64,000 nt of DNA, taken from positions 1,913,501 through 1,977,500 of the forward strand of contig NC_070560.1 of the NCBI RefSeq assembly GCF_026914185.1, given 5' to 3'. Position 1 is the stretch's first letter. Each line of letters starts with the position of its first letter. This stretch comes from Puccinia triticina (Eukaryota; Basidiomycota; Pucciniomycetes; Pucciniales; Pucciniaceae). The position numbers and the translations under genes were made by a program. The notes under the pieces were generated by a model. That model saw only the letters and a list, made by a program, of their open reading frames with translations, ran no database searches and was not told the DNA's origin. Below are positions 44,471-54,668 of the stretch, piece after piece.

Positions 44471-44997
44471 CTAGGGAACTCGCGGCTCTGCCGCGGGCCA
44501 CACCCAAGCCGCACTCTTTCCAGTGCACACCAATCTGAAATGCATATAGCTAAAGTTCACAGAAAAACCTCACAAAACAAGAGTACAAATACAGTAAAAA
44601 AAACTGAAGTCAACAAAAATCTACCACAAATAATTAAATGCCCCCACACCTGTTCACGCTAGGGCCATTGTCACATACCAAACCAATCTCCTAACTGCAT
44701 CATTGAAAAGTTCCAAATGAATGAAATTTGAGGTTAAATATAATTTGGCTTTGTCTCAACTAAGCCTACCATTAAACCTTGAAGGTTTGGTGGTCTTGAC
44801 AAAGAAAAATATAACTGGCCATTTGCAAACCCTGGACTTGGCAAGAATACTCCAACATGCCCCAGGGTATGACCCTGAGCCTTGTTTAAAGTCATTGCAA
44901 AAGCCAGGGCCACCAGGAACTGATATTGTGAAAATTTGGTAGCAAACACCTCATCCGGTTCATGGATGATGGTGAATTTTGGCAGAGCAATTTTCAA
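44471..44997 (-). mobile_element. Helitron 3' end with Pif1-type helicase remnant
   Basis: Read on the minus strand, the terminal CTAG (44,471-44,474) is followed by T, as Helitrons insert between A and T. Six bases inside lies a perfect hairpin, CGCGGC-loop-GCCGCG (44,481-44,495). About 240 bp further in, a same-strand frame (44,734-44,997) encodes the C-terminal end of a Helitron/Pif1 helicase (VALAFAMTLNKAQGHTLG, PSPGFANGQLYFSLSR). The Rep part and most of the helicase are missing here. The 5' TC end was not located. Confidence 0.75.
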
Positions 44998-45154
44998 TCC
45001 CTGCAGTTAGGCCCGTCATTACATGAAATTTTAAAACATGTGGTTGAACGCTGGTAACCAGCAGTCAAGTCCCATTGCACAGGCCTGTCCCTTTTGTCAG
45101 GCTTTTGTGGCATACCACCAGCATACCTACTGCAACAAAGGAAAGGATTGGGTT

Positions 45155-46414
45155 TCAGGTGTTCACCCACCACTCAGGGATTTTGAGGGAGCCTGAGCCG
45201 CGCATGAACCCACAAACTCCGGAAAAAATGCTGCAGGAATGAAAAGAAGGCGCCAAAAACCAGCAATCACCAACCCATCTCCCTTGAAGTTCGCGAGAAC
45301 ACAACATGTGCGTTTCAGATCCCACGGCCCATATGGCCGTATATACAACTTGTAACATCTGAAATTCCAGCGGCCTAGGGCACAAATTTCTTCCGCGGTC
45401 ATGCCCAACGGGTGCCTTGGGGAAGCTCTGCCTACTGGGAAAATGTGGCCTAGGACGCTCGAGTGCCCACTTGCCATGCATGGGAGCGGCCTGGATGTGG
45501 GCGAGGACTTCGCATCTGGTGAGGTGGAGGCAAAGTTGGCCTTGTTGGTAGAGTCTCTTCAGCGCGTCTACGGCGCATAATATGCCTGCCTGTTTGGCGA
45601 GGACAATGAGTTGCAGCGTCTCTGGCTTGGCCGTTTTCGCCGAACGCGAAGTGAGGGTTGCTACTTCTCCCGCGGCGTTGTCTACCAAAAAGCTGACTTC
45701 CGTCGTCAGTAGAGACGTCGCCCAGGAGAGCTGGCCGTGTCGTTTTGCGTATGTCAGCTCTCCCAGGCGGGCCAAGCCCCAGAATGCTACAAAGGCCAAA
45801 TCTGCCACGGCACGGTCGAAATTGCTACTCCCAAAACGGATGTTTGCTATGGCGATAAGCTGCCACGATATGACAGGGGGTTTTGTTGCCCTTTTGGTCA
45901 ACGTGGTGTCGACCCGCGCCGACGACTTAAGAATTGGTTCAATCCGGGCTTCGTTCCAAGTCGGGAACGTCGCGGAGTGGAAGATGTGCCAGGCCTTGAG
46001 GCTGGATATTTACTTGCGCAACAATGAGGATTTCAATATTCCCACCGTTCTTTATGTAGTAGTTGTGACCTGCCCCACGCAAAAACGTTCAAGAGTTTCT
46101 CCCGAGGTGGGGAGTGTGCCGAGGGGCTCGTCGCAAGAGTCACAGAATTTGAAGAATTCATTTATTGCACAATTGTAGCTGATCAGAGTCGCTTCTTTCC
46201 AGCCCCCAAGCATCACGAGGTCTACTAGTGATGGGGTGTGGGGCATGGACCCGTTTGATAAGAATTCCATTATCTTTGAGAAGGGAAACAGCGAGCTTGA
46301 GGGATTGAGTGCCATGGCGCGAGTGGCATAAGGACGACGAGGAACAAATGTAAATGCTGAACGTAATAGAGACACAAAGAGTAAAAACGAGGATGTGATA
46401 CAAAGGGACAACAA
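45155..46414 (-). pseudogene. tyrosine recombinase/integrase, frame-broken
   Basis: Tyrosine recombinases cut and rejoin DNA through a Tyr-DNA bond. The N-terminal core-binding part is seen at about 46,080-46,260 (GWKEATLISYNCAINEFFKF). The catalytic part holds AFWGLARLGELTYAKR with the first Arg at 45,767-45,769. In a different frame come GRASPRHPLGMTAEEI and LGRWNFRCYKLYIRPY, with the likely nucleophile Tyr at 45,343-45,345. Between core and catalytic parts (about 45,900-46,080), SSLKAWHIFHSATFPTWNEA lies in a frame reached only past a stop. A second frame change falls at about 45,440-45,480. I found no intron that repairs both. It resembles eukaryotic transposon recombinases (Crypton-like or related) and lies on the same strand as the Helitron remnant, so capture by the Helitron is possible. 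Confidence 0.65.
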
Positions 46415-46420
46415 GCAACG

Positions 46421-48216
46421 GTAAATATATGAGTCGGGCTCCGCCGTGTCGGTCCGAGCCCTACCCAGCTTGGATTACTCAGGGCCACCCACTTAGCTGC
46501 CTGGATGGACAGAGGGGAACTCTTGGTGCCCAGCTCGTTCCCCCGCAAGGATATGTAGCTTCGGTCACATGCACAGCCGAGGTTATAGATTGAAAAGCAC
46601 CAGAAGTATCTTGACTTATGCTGATCAAGGAACCGGGAAAAGAAATGGCACCCGTTCGCTTGAGGAGATCAAAACAAAAGCCCCTAGGCATAATTCACGA
46701 GCACTACTGGAAAAGCGAACAGTACCGGGCCAAATAAAGCAAATGGAGCAGACAGTACCGGGACAAATAAAGCAAATGCAGCAGTTCATGAACACAAAAA
46801 CAGCTAGTATTTCTTACGGGCGGACGATAGCACTGGCAAAGCAACTGAGGCCAAGCCGTATAAAGAAATTTGAATAATGAAGAGATCAGGCTTTCAGGAT
46901 GTAGGACAAAAGAGGTTATTATTTAGGAAATTTGATTGGTGACTGGGAGCATCGACTCTTTAGATAACAGAAAAAAAGGAAGTGTGAACTGCCTGTTTTA
47001 GCAGGTGGAAATGCACAAGGCCAAAAGGAAACTGAGCAGCACCAAAAGCCAGGTACCGGACTTAGGAAGAATGCAACAGATTGTGTGGCCGCGAGATGAC
47101 ACGGGCATGCTGTGCGCATTTTCAAATGACATAAAAGGAGGCGACACAGACCAGCAATATCCCAAGGCCGCTGGGGTGTATTGATTGGCTCCGACCAAAT
47201 TATCGTCTCCCCTGCAATTGTGCCTTCAGACAGGTGATTGCGTTGATATTTGACTTTTTTTGGTTGGAGCTTCCATAGGGAGACTGCTGCCAAAAAAAAA
47301 AAAATTCATATCCACGCAATTATCTGTTTTTAATGTTCCATTACCAGCAAGTAATGGGCCGCTTCTTATTGCAAAAATCTAAAAATGCACTTCCTTGGGG
47401 ACTCCAGGTAGATTAGGTCACTGGTTTCTACAAAAGAGTCCAAGGCACAAGGCTATGGGGCCTGATGAATTCTAGTACTAATGTTGGGGTCTGAATTCAC
47501 ATAGGACTAGTGTTGGCAGAGAGAAGGTGGTCCGGGTTCTCTCTGCTAGTACTATCTAAAAAAAGCAAGAGAGAAAGAACAGGGGAAAATGAAATAAGGC
47601 TCACCTAGCATGGGCAGAGAGAAGGCCTGGGATCTCTGCCAAGCTAAGAATCTACCTAGTATGAGATGAAGGATAGAGACATGAAATCACTAGTGAAATC
47701 TTTTGTGAAGTTCACAGTGTGTGTGTGCCATGTGGGGGGGGGGGGGGGGGGGGGGTTATAGCTTCCAGTAAAAAAAGGAATTGGTGCCAAAAAAAATGCG
47801 GGAAAAAGGAACTATCAGTAATGCGCTGCCATCACCAGTAACAGCAGCAGTTACACAGAAAAAACCAACGTCACTGTTACTGGTATTGTGACTGCCCAGT
47901 GTTACCAGTGGAAATTCTGGTGAAAAGCTATCATGAATCCTCATGATGAGTGCAAAATTTTATTTCTTTAGGGGCTTGTACGTTTTGATAGTAGTATATT
48001 AATTTTTTCCTGATTTTGAATCGTAAATAGTAGTAGATCAGTGTGAAATTTGGAAGACAGTTTTTCCATGGTATTATTTTTGTTGAAAAAGTGTCTATCT
48101 TCTGTGTAATTACTACAAAGTACAATCTGCGTGCAAGGACAAGTGTGTGTCCATTGAGAGAGACAAATGAAAAACTAGAGTATGATTCAGAGATGCTCTG
48201 CTGTACATAAATTATT
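46421..48216. other. no supported gene
   Basis: GGGCTC-x-GAGCCC hairpin at about 46,434-46,460. A near-perfect 20-bp direct duplication around 46,727-46,775 (ACAGTACCGGGCCAAATAAA / ACAGTACCGGGACAAATAAA). GGCAGAGAGAAGG is repeated at 47,515 and 47,613. There is a 22-nt G-run at 47,734-47,755. Nothing coding is convincing. Confidence 0.4.
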
Positions 48217-48925
48217 TTACAATCCTGAGCAATCAGCTTGCTTTGAACAGTCGATATGATTTTGTGAAAACTGAGCAAAGGAACTTGACAGAGGGTAGTC
48301 GGGACATCGAAGCCTCCAAGCCTCCCCTTGCATATCACATTGGCAATAGCCGCTGGCCATATCGGGTCGATCGGTGACGAAAAACCCTCCTTCGGAATTC
48401 AAGCCGCCAATTAGCTTGCCAGTCTGGCACAAAAACTGTAGAAATGAAGTGAGTCGCTTAGATTTAGCTTCCGCCACATGTTCTCGTATTCGTTTTGATT
48501 GTTCATTGAGTGTGGTACTTACTATGTTTGAGCTAGCACAGGTTTCTGTACCTTGGGATTGACAGACAGCAGGTCCTTGTGGTGTGGAGATTGGGAACGT
48601 CGGAGGAACTCCGCAATCAAGGCGACCGGTCGAGCGATCGCAACTACACATCCCGGTGGCATCTTCAGTAGTTTCTGAGATGGCATAGTAGGCACCGTTG
48701 GCGGATACGATGTTCCCCACCGGTACGGATCCACTACAGACGAGCTAGATTCAAAAGGCGTCAGAAGATGGAAACAACTGGTAATCAGATATGAATTTGG
48801 TTGATTATGGCCAAGGCAGAAGAGCTTACTACTGTTTCAGTTGGCATAGGAGTTACGCTAGTGCCAAGGGCTATAACCAGGATTAGAGGAGCAAACACAA
48901 AGCTTAATACCGCCAGCTGGAACAT
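48217..48925 (-). CDS. secreted cysteine-rich protein with two repeated C-x-C modules
   Basis: 178 aa from exons 48,830-48,925, 48,523-48,744 and 48,217-48,435. Introns are GTAAGC..TCTAG (85 nt) and GTAAGT..CTACAG (87 nt). The second intron is in frame and stop-free, so a plain ORF retains 29 false residues. The signal peptide is MFQLAVLSFVFAPLILVIAL. The mature part is two similar modules. Module 1 contains SANGAYYAISETTEDATGMC then CDRSTGRLDCG; module 2 contains NSEGGFFVTDRPDMASGYCQ then DMQGEAWRLRC. Both follow C..G..G..G(A/G)(YY/FF)..G-x-C-x-C-D..L/R-x-C. Even cysteine numbers suggest disulfides. It is an effector candidate by form; no family recognised. Confidence 0.8.
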
Positions 48926-50206
48926 GACTTGGATGCTTTTTTGAAGCTCGAACAAAGGTGAAAGATTGTGGCCTGAGGTATACGTTGGAATTACAACAGT
49001 ACTTTGTCAAGGCTGGCAACCTGGCCACACCGACGGGCTTTATAACCTCGGGATTTGGAGGCTTGTGGGACAGCGACCCTCGAAACGAAACAGTGCGTCG
49101 AGCAAACTCAGAGGGTCTAATCAGAAGAACTGCCACAGCTTGCGACTTGGGCATGTAATATTTATGTATATCAGTTCTATAGTGTATTTAGGTGCCATGA
49201 CTCATGGCTTGTCATGATGAGTCGACAAAATTCATCAGTCAACATGGCCGGTCAGTCAACGCAGGCCAGTCAACACATGCCATGAGTCATAGCCGTGCAT
49301 GGAACTCCTGATCCATGAATTGTGACCAAGAGTGCACCTGACTGTTGGGGCCTTGTTCGATTCCGAGGGCCTTTGCTAAGCTCGCCCCGGCCAAGTAAGT
49401 CCGAGTGAAGTGGATATGACATGCGGAATACTAGATAAAACAGAGCTACCGGCCCAATTACAAAAGCTGCGCATCTGGGAGCTATCTGTAAATACAAATC
49501 AATGCAAGCGGTGCTTCGCCGGTTCTATCTGGTTCACGCGGTATTTGTAAGCTCTTCTTCGTTGGAATGGCGGAAATGTACCTGTTTTTCGCTGTCCAGC
49601 TCAGTTCCCTGTTTAAAATTTTGCTAGCCGGTGTCTAAGCTAATGGATGAATGAGTCAAAGAGGGAGATGAGTTTGTCTTTCTGGATCAACTGACTCAGA
49701 CTATAAATAGTAAAAACAATAGGCTACAAATGAGATAAAAACAATTTTATAGACTGGAAAAAAAACTGGGAGCTAGAATACATGAATACTACCAATAAAC
49801 ATTGGTACAACTACAACCAGTGAACTAGAAAGCTGTCTTCAGGCCTCCCACCACTTCCCGCTTGCACCCCTTGACACATATCAGTGAAGGAATCCCTCTG
49901 AGAGATTTTCTGGCCCTTGAGATTGTGCAGTCTTGACAACCAGGGAATCTTTGGTGTTGAGATGGCCAAGATGATTGCCAGCAATCTCAACGGTAAAGCG
50001 GTCCTGAACTTAACACAAGTTTCTCCCGCTAGGGAGAGACTTTGCACGCAATGTTGAGGTTCTTGTGTGAGAAGTACCAGCCAAATGGCTGTAGTGACCA
50101 CCAAACCTCCCCAATGACCACCAAGATAATCAAATTTTGGGAGTACAAGTTTAATCCTTGTGATCTGCTACATAATAAAATTTTAATCCTTGTGATCTGC
50201 CACATA
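48926..50206. other. intergenic, no supported gene
   Basis: The 5' flank of the secreted-protein gene. Near 49,195-49,290 the words GCCATGACTCATGGC, AGTCAAC and GCCATGAGTCA recur in both orientations, a small palindromic cluster including TGACTCA. Nothing else is clear. Confidence 0.4.
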
Positions 50207-50422
50207 CACTGCCAGAATAATTAGCTGGGTTGAGGTTATCCCAGTTAAACTGGGATGAACTAAACCAATTTAAACTTGGTTGATCTCAACTGATGAAATA
50301 TAAATCCAAGGTACCCCCCTTGGTTTTATATTTCATTGGATGAGATCAACCCATTTTAAATTGGTTGAGTTCATCCCAGTTAAACTGGGATGACTTCATC
50401 CCAGCCAAATATGCTGGCAGTG
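50207..50422. mobile_element. foldback MITE (CACTGCCAG ends), 216 bp
   Basis: The left arm (50,207 to about 50,313) and right arm (about 50,317-50,422) are reverse complements across nearly their whole length, meeting at CCAAGG/CCTTGG. The ends are CACTGCCAG and CTGGCAGTG, flanked by ATA on both sides. A nested palindrome, CATCCCAGTT-AAACTGGGATG, lies in each arm. Only the part from 50,360 rightward is present in the second copy at 60,095. Confidence 0.8.
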
Positions 50423-50716
50423 ATAACCTATTCTGTTCAAATTAATCGTAAAAAAACCCATCATGTTTAAAACCTCTTGTAAAATTTGCCACAAGCCAAT
50501 CATCTGTCACAGGAATTACAGATTGGTTGCAGGGGTAGAACACTACCACACACCTTTCAAACCCCTCAGAGCACCTTGATTGTTGAAAAATGGTTTTCTT
50601 GAAATACATTTAGAAGCCTCAATTAGGCCATTTTTTTGAATTATATGTAAGAGGGTAGACTCCACTTTGGCCAAGTTGATTTTTCTTCAAGATGCTGAGT
50701 TGTAGGTGCTACATAA

Positions 50717-50878
50717 TGGATGACTTCCCGTGGGCTAAAAATTCAGATCTGTCAGGCCAGGTTAAACCTTACTGGCTGGTGAGAAGTTGATCTCAATCAC
50801 TTTTCACCAGCAAGTAAGGTTTAGATCTGTGAAATTTTAGTCTGTACGGGGGGCGTAGATCCTACGGGAAGTCTTCCA
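50717..50878. mobile_element. foldback MITE, TGGAGGACTTCC family (copy 1)
   Basis: Ends TGGATGACTTCCCGT and, reverse-complemented, TGGAAGACTTCCCGT. Inside, TAAACCTTACT..CTGGTGA pairs with TCACCAG..AGTAAGGTTTA. At 162 bp it is non-coding. It is repeated in the second block at 60,452-60,613. Confidence 0.7.
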
Positions 50879-51134
50879 ATGTACTACCAGCCAGAAAATT
50901 TCTTCATACTTTAAACAATGCAGAAAAGGTGTAGCTGGGTGTGATTCTGGTCAAAAGGATTAAGAAAGAGGAATTTGTCCTCATCAACCTCTTGGTAAAC
51001 AACCACTGGTTGACTAAAAGAAAAGAGAAGAAAGAAGGATGGAAAACAGAAGGAAAAAACTGCCAAGTTTTCTGTTGGTCTGCTACCATGATGTATCACC
51101 AAAGTATAACCAAACACCCAGCTGTCAGCCACAA

Positions 51135-51219
51135 GTGCCTGTAGCCTAATTGGTAAAGGAAGCACTCTAGAATGTGTTTCAGCATGGCTGAGGTTGTGAG
51201 TTCAACTCTTTCCAGACAC
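51135..51219 (+). tRNA. tRNA-Ser(AGA)-like sequence, pseudo-tRNA or SINE head (copy 1)
   Basis: 85 nt. Ends GTGCCTG and CAGACAC pair 6 of 7. Box A TAGCCTAATTGG (51,142) and box B GTTCAACTC (51,200) match pol III consensus. A loop CTAGAAT would place anticodon AGA. A CAGC-ATG-GCTG hairpin sits where class II (Ser/Leu) tRNAs have a long variable arm. The anticodon stem and T stem are poorly paired, so it is more likely a decayed tRNA or the 5' part of a SINE than a working tRNA. Confidence 0.45.
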
Positions 51220-52598
51220 ATCTTCATCTTACAGTCTCTACAAGAACTTCCAAAATCCCTTCCTGTGTGACTCAGAAGGGGAAATGAACAACACTGGCTC
51301 AATCTCAAAGGAATTTTGCCCACCCAAAAAAGACAAACCTGTCAAACAACTGGGGCTGTCTCTTTAGGGTGGGCAAAGGTCCTTTCAGATTGGGACAGGG
51401 TGATTAATTGCTCCTTCTGAGTCACAATCTTGGCCCTCTCTAACAGAGTGGTCCTCTCTTTTGTATGTCTTGAACCTCCAGTTTTGGGGCCAAAAAATGG
51501 TTCAGTCCTTTACAGTTTTATTTTTTAATCTCCACAAGATTTCTTAAAGGTGCGTGGTCTGATTTTTCACACTATTTTAGCTGTATCCTTTACAAGGTAA
51601 GTAGAACACACACGCTCTTGGGTTTAACACTATTTGAGCTATCCTCACAATTTATTTTCTTGTGCTTCCATGTTTGGTTTTTTTCTACTTCTTCTTGATC
51701 ACAGGGATCTTTTGCTTAACCAATTTCATATCCAATGCCTGTTTCAGGTCTTACATTTTTCAGGTGTTTATTTCTGTTGCCCGCCTGGAAAACACTTGTA
51801 GAGTCACATTGAAATCAATTGGCAAATTTAATAAATTCTAATAAATTAGTGCTTTTGTCCTTGCTGGAAAGTCTCTGATGGCAAGAAAAATTTCCACTAG
51901 CGGTGTTCATGCGTTGGCTTCTGGCTCCTGGGACATACCCTCTGTTTTTTTATTGAATTTGAATTTTCTCCAACTCACGGAAAAAGAGTTTGTATTGGTT
52001 ACAGCCCCCTGCAGTAACCTCAACTAATTAAAAATCACTAATTACGTCAACAACTACTTTTTTCGCGCAGCATTTCCCCCTATCAAGGAACAATACTGAG
52101 GAAAAAAGGAGCTCTTGACGTAACCAGTGATCTTTAAGCAAAGGTCATTGCTGGGAGGACGACAATTGCGGCAGAGCCAGTCAATACCTCCCAGGGGTCC
52201 TGTGGTTCTGAACGTACACATGCCCCCTTTTTATATTCGAGAGACGCCCCCAGATTCCAATTCACAGTGCTTTTGAGCCTGAACAAGAACAAAGAAATTC
52301 CAACCTTCCCCTATAATCCATCAAGAACAAAGCCTGATAAGCCCAAAAATCAGTTTGTGTCCAAAAGCGTCAGACTGGTGCTCTTCCAGCTCATGACTCG
52401 ATCTTTGCGGCAGAGGTAATCAGCACCTTGCTGGGCTGTTGGGATTGTGAACCTACACGACTCAGAACAAAGAAATTTCTACCTCATTGTCCGCTTCCCC
52501 AAGAGCAAAGACCGATAAACCAGAACAACAGTCTGTGACCAAAGCCAGCTCCACACAATTCTAAAAGCGTCAGACCGGTACACTGAGGACTTCCCTTC
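51220..52598. other. no supported gene
   Basis: AT-rich sequence. GTCAGACTGGTGCTC and GTCAGACCGGTACAC (about 52,369 and 52,568), each near AGAACAAAGAAATT and AAAGACCGATAA-type words, form a weak direct repeat about 200 bp apart. No convincing frame. Confidence 0.4.
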
Positions 52599-52919
52599 TT
52601 AGACTGTCTCCGTTCTCACCACACCCTGGTTGTTTTCCACATTGCACAAAACCCTTCCAGTCGTCTCATTCCGGCACATACCGCGAACACCTCTACCGTC
52701 ATTGCCAACAGCGTCCGGCTGCCCAATATACCAGAAACGGAATCTGCTTCCACAGCTCGGATAAGACATTCCCCAAGTTTTCAATCCAACGGTATCACAC
52801 TTTGACGCAACATTCTTAAAATGGTATGATACCTTTAGCGCCTCCTCCTCATCGTTCCTCGCTCCACACAGTTGCATACTCACCACTTGAAATCTGTACC
52901 ATTGCTGACCAAAGATCAT
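52599..52919 (-). CDS. possible cysteine-containing secreted-protein exon, unknown
   Basis: A protein-like frame with regularly spaced cysteines (QLCGARN, SKCDTV, YPSCGS, GMCRN, VLCNV) and few stops around it. There is a GTGAGT donor-like sequence near its upstream edge (about 52,887). No signal peptide is visible in this exon. It could be the 3' exon of a small secreted-protein gene or a fragment. It is identical in the second block (62,334-62,654). Confidence 0.35.
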   Translation of the reverse strand: MIFGQQWYRFQVVSMQLCGARNDEEEALKVSYHFKNVASKCDTVGLKTWGMSYPSCGSRFRFWYIGQPDAVGNDGRGVRGMCRNETTGRVLCNVENNQGVVRTETV

Positions 52920-53652
52920 TTTTGTCTATAAACAGTACCTTTATTACAAATCTCCATATGCCAAAGATCAGGGTTTGGCTGGCGAGCAGGCCGGCACTAC
53001 AGCCCCAGAGGAGGCCAACGAGTTGCATCATGGAATGGTCGGCGCGGCTGAGCGACCATTGCTCACGTCTTTGAGGCCTGCCCGGAGCTTCTGCTGGAGC
53101 GAGAGGAACATATTCGCCTCCTCTTTGATCTCCGCCTGTTGGATGTTCCCAAACCCAATGACCCCAACGACCCCTGATATCAACACTGGCGTCCGGACCG
53201 CATCTAGCGTTGTGATCTTTATCCCCAGTAGCCATGTTGGAAATAGAAATTTGAAGATCGATCAGGTCAATCCTAGAGGCACCATATACTCTGTTATTTC
53301 AAGCAAGAAAAATACAGAATTCAGGTTTGACTTTCAACCAACAAACAAGAGAAAAAACTGGTACTACTTACCTGATTGCATGTACTGTAGGGCCATAGTG
53401 CTACCCATGACTTGGGAAAGGATGTAGAGCGACCGTCCAAGCAGCCCCGGCGGCTGATTTGGACTGTTTATGGAGTCCGAGTTTCTGGAGGTTGATGCCG
53501 AAGGCATTGAGTATGGAGGAGATGGTGATGAGGAAGACAATGAAGAAGCCAACGGTGTACCAGTTGTTGATCGGGCCCGGTTCAACAAGAACAGAGGCCG
53601 CAGAGGTCATGCTGTTGCTGCTGCTGCCCTTCGTGCCGTTCAGGCTGGCCAA
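52867..53652 (-). pseudogene. NIPA-type magnesium transporter-like gene, broken (copy 1)
   Basis: NIPA (DUF803) proteins are multi-pass membrane transporters for Mg2+. Segments in family order are NNWYTVGFFIVFLITISSIL and NAFGINLQKLG; GRSLYILSQVMGSTMALQYM; EYMVPLGLT; FKFLFPTWLLGIKITTLDAV; LISGVVGVIGFGNI; and LLWGCSAGLLASQTLIFG. An intron (GTAAGT..AACAG, about 53,285-53,375) separates the second and third. Lesions: a one-base shift at CCCC 53,445-53,448, an in-frame TGA at 53,262-53,264 directly after PLGLT, and another frame change near 53,036-53,075. The C-terminal half of a NIPA protein is absent. The same lesions occur in the second copy, so decay predates the duplication. Confidence 0.7.
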
Positions 53653-53790
53653 TGTCTGGTTGTACAGACTGGCCAGATTTGATGATCATGACATCCTCTT
53701 TTGTAGCAACAAAACTCGGCCCTTGAACGCTTTGTCTCCTCCTTTGTTGAACTAGCAATGGAATTAGTACAGAGGGCTGATTGTGCATAA

Positions 53791-54665
53791 GAGCATTTCC
53801 ACCGCGGGCGGTATTTTTGGGGCGCTAAAATTTGATCTCTGGGAGTGCGCAGCCAGTTTTAGCGCCCCAAACTGCTGCGGCATACACCGCGAGAGTCTCT
53901 AAAAATTCATGAAAGGCATACGTCGCCCCCGGTTCACTCCCCCGTCAATCACATGAAAGGCCGGTTATCGAGGGGAATTCTCTTCTTGATGATCGGAACA
54001 AACCGGGTCGCTCCAGTCATTGTGGGGAGTATATACTCCTCTCGATAACTGGAACGAACCGGCCATCGAGGGGAGTAAGTACCCCCCTCGATGAGGTTGG
54101 AACAAAACGGTCGTTCCGGTCATTGTGGGGAGTACTCCTCTCGATAACTGGAACGAACCGGCCATTGAGGGGAGTATGTACTCCCCTCGATGATCAGAAC
54201 AGACCATGAGTTTGTTCCGGTCATCATGGGGAGTACTATTCCTCTCAATGACCGGAAGGAACCGGACATCGAGGGGAGTATGTGCACCTCTCGATGACCA
54301 GAAGGAACCGGCCATCAAGGGGAGTATGTACTCCTCTCGATGACCGGAACAAACGGGCCGTCGAGGGGAGTAGCTCTTGATGGCCGGCCTGCCTTGGCCA
54401 TCAAGGTACATATTGTTCGGGGGTGTGACTGATGGTGGGAGTTGTAGCTTCACGTGACTTTGTTCCGTGAAAGGGAGTCGAGGGGGGATGGAGGAGTCGG
54501 TAGGTGAGTCTCTAGGAGTCCCTACATGTAGGGACTCGAGGTCCATATTTAGGGACGGCCATAAATTTTTGACGCAAATAGCGCCCGCGGTGGGTCGGGT
54601 TGAGGCAGTAAACTCCTGAAATTTCCAACTAGGGCCCCGATTTAGGGCCCGCGGTGGGAATTCTC
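53791..54665. mobile_element. TAA-flanked TIR element carrying hairpin repeats (copy 1, complete)
   Basis: Left end GAGCATTTCCACCGCGGGC; right end reverse-complemented GAGAATTCCCACCGCGGGC. TAA flanks both sides (53,788-53,790 and 54,666-54,668), the PIF/Harbinger signature. The interior from about 53,960 to 54,370 repeats CGATGACCGG/CCGGTCATCGA and GAGGGGAGTA words, the same vocabulary as the large foldback at 56.5-58.5 kb. No transposase; 875 bp. The frame at 53,965-54,546 is the repeat read through. The second copy begins at 63,526 and is cut by the window end. Confidence 0.7.
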
Positions 54666-54668
54666 TAA

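Larger units (their letters stand above)
50360..54265 (+). repeat. duplicated block, copy 1 (3.9 kb seen twice)
   Basis: The sequence from ATTGGTTGAGTTC at 50,360 recurs at 60,095 and stays in register at an offset of 9,735 bp to the end of the window (64,000). I found no substitution or indel where I compared lines, and every open frame in the block recurs at exactly +9,735 with the same translation. Copy 1 continues past 54,265; whether copy 2 does too is beyond the window. Confidence 0.97.
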
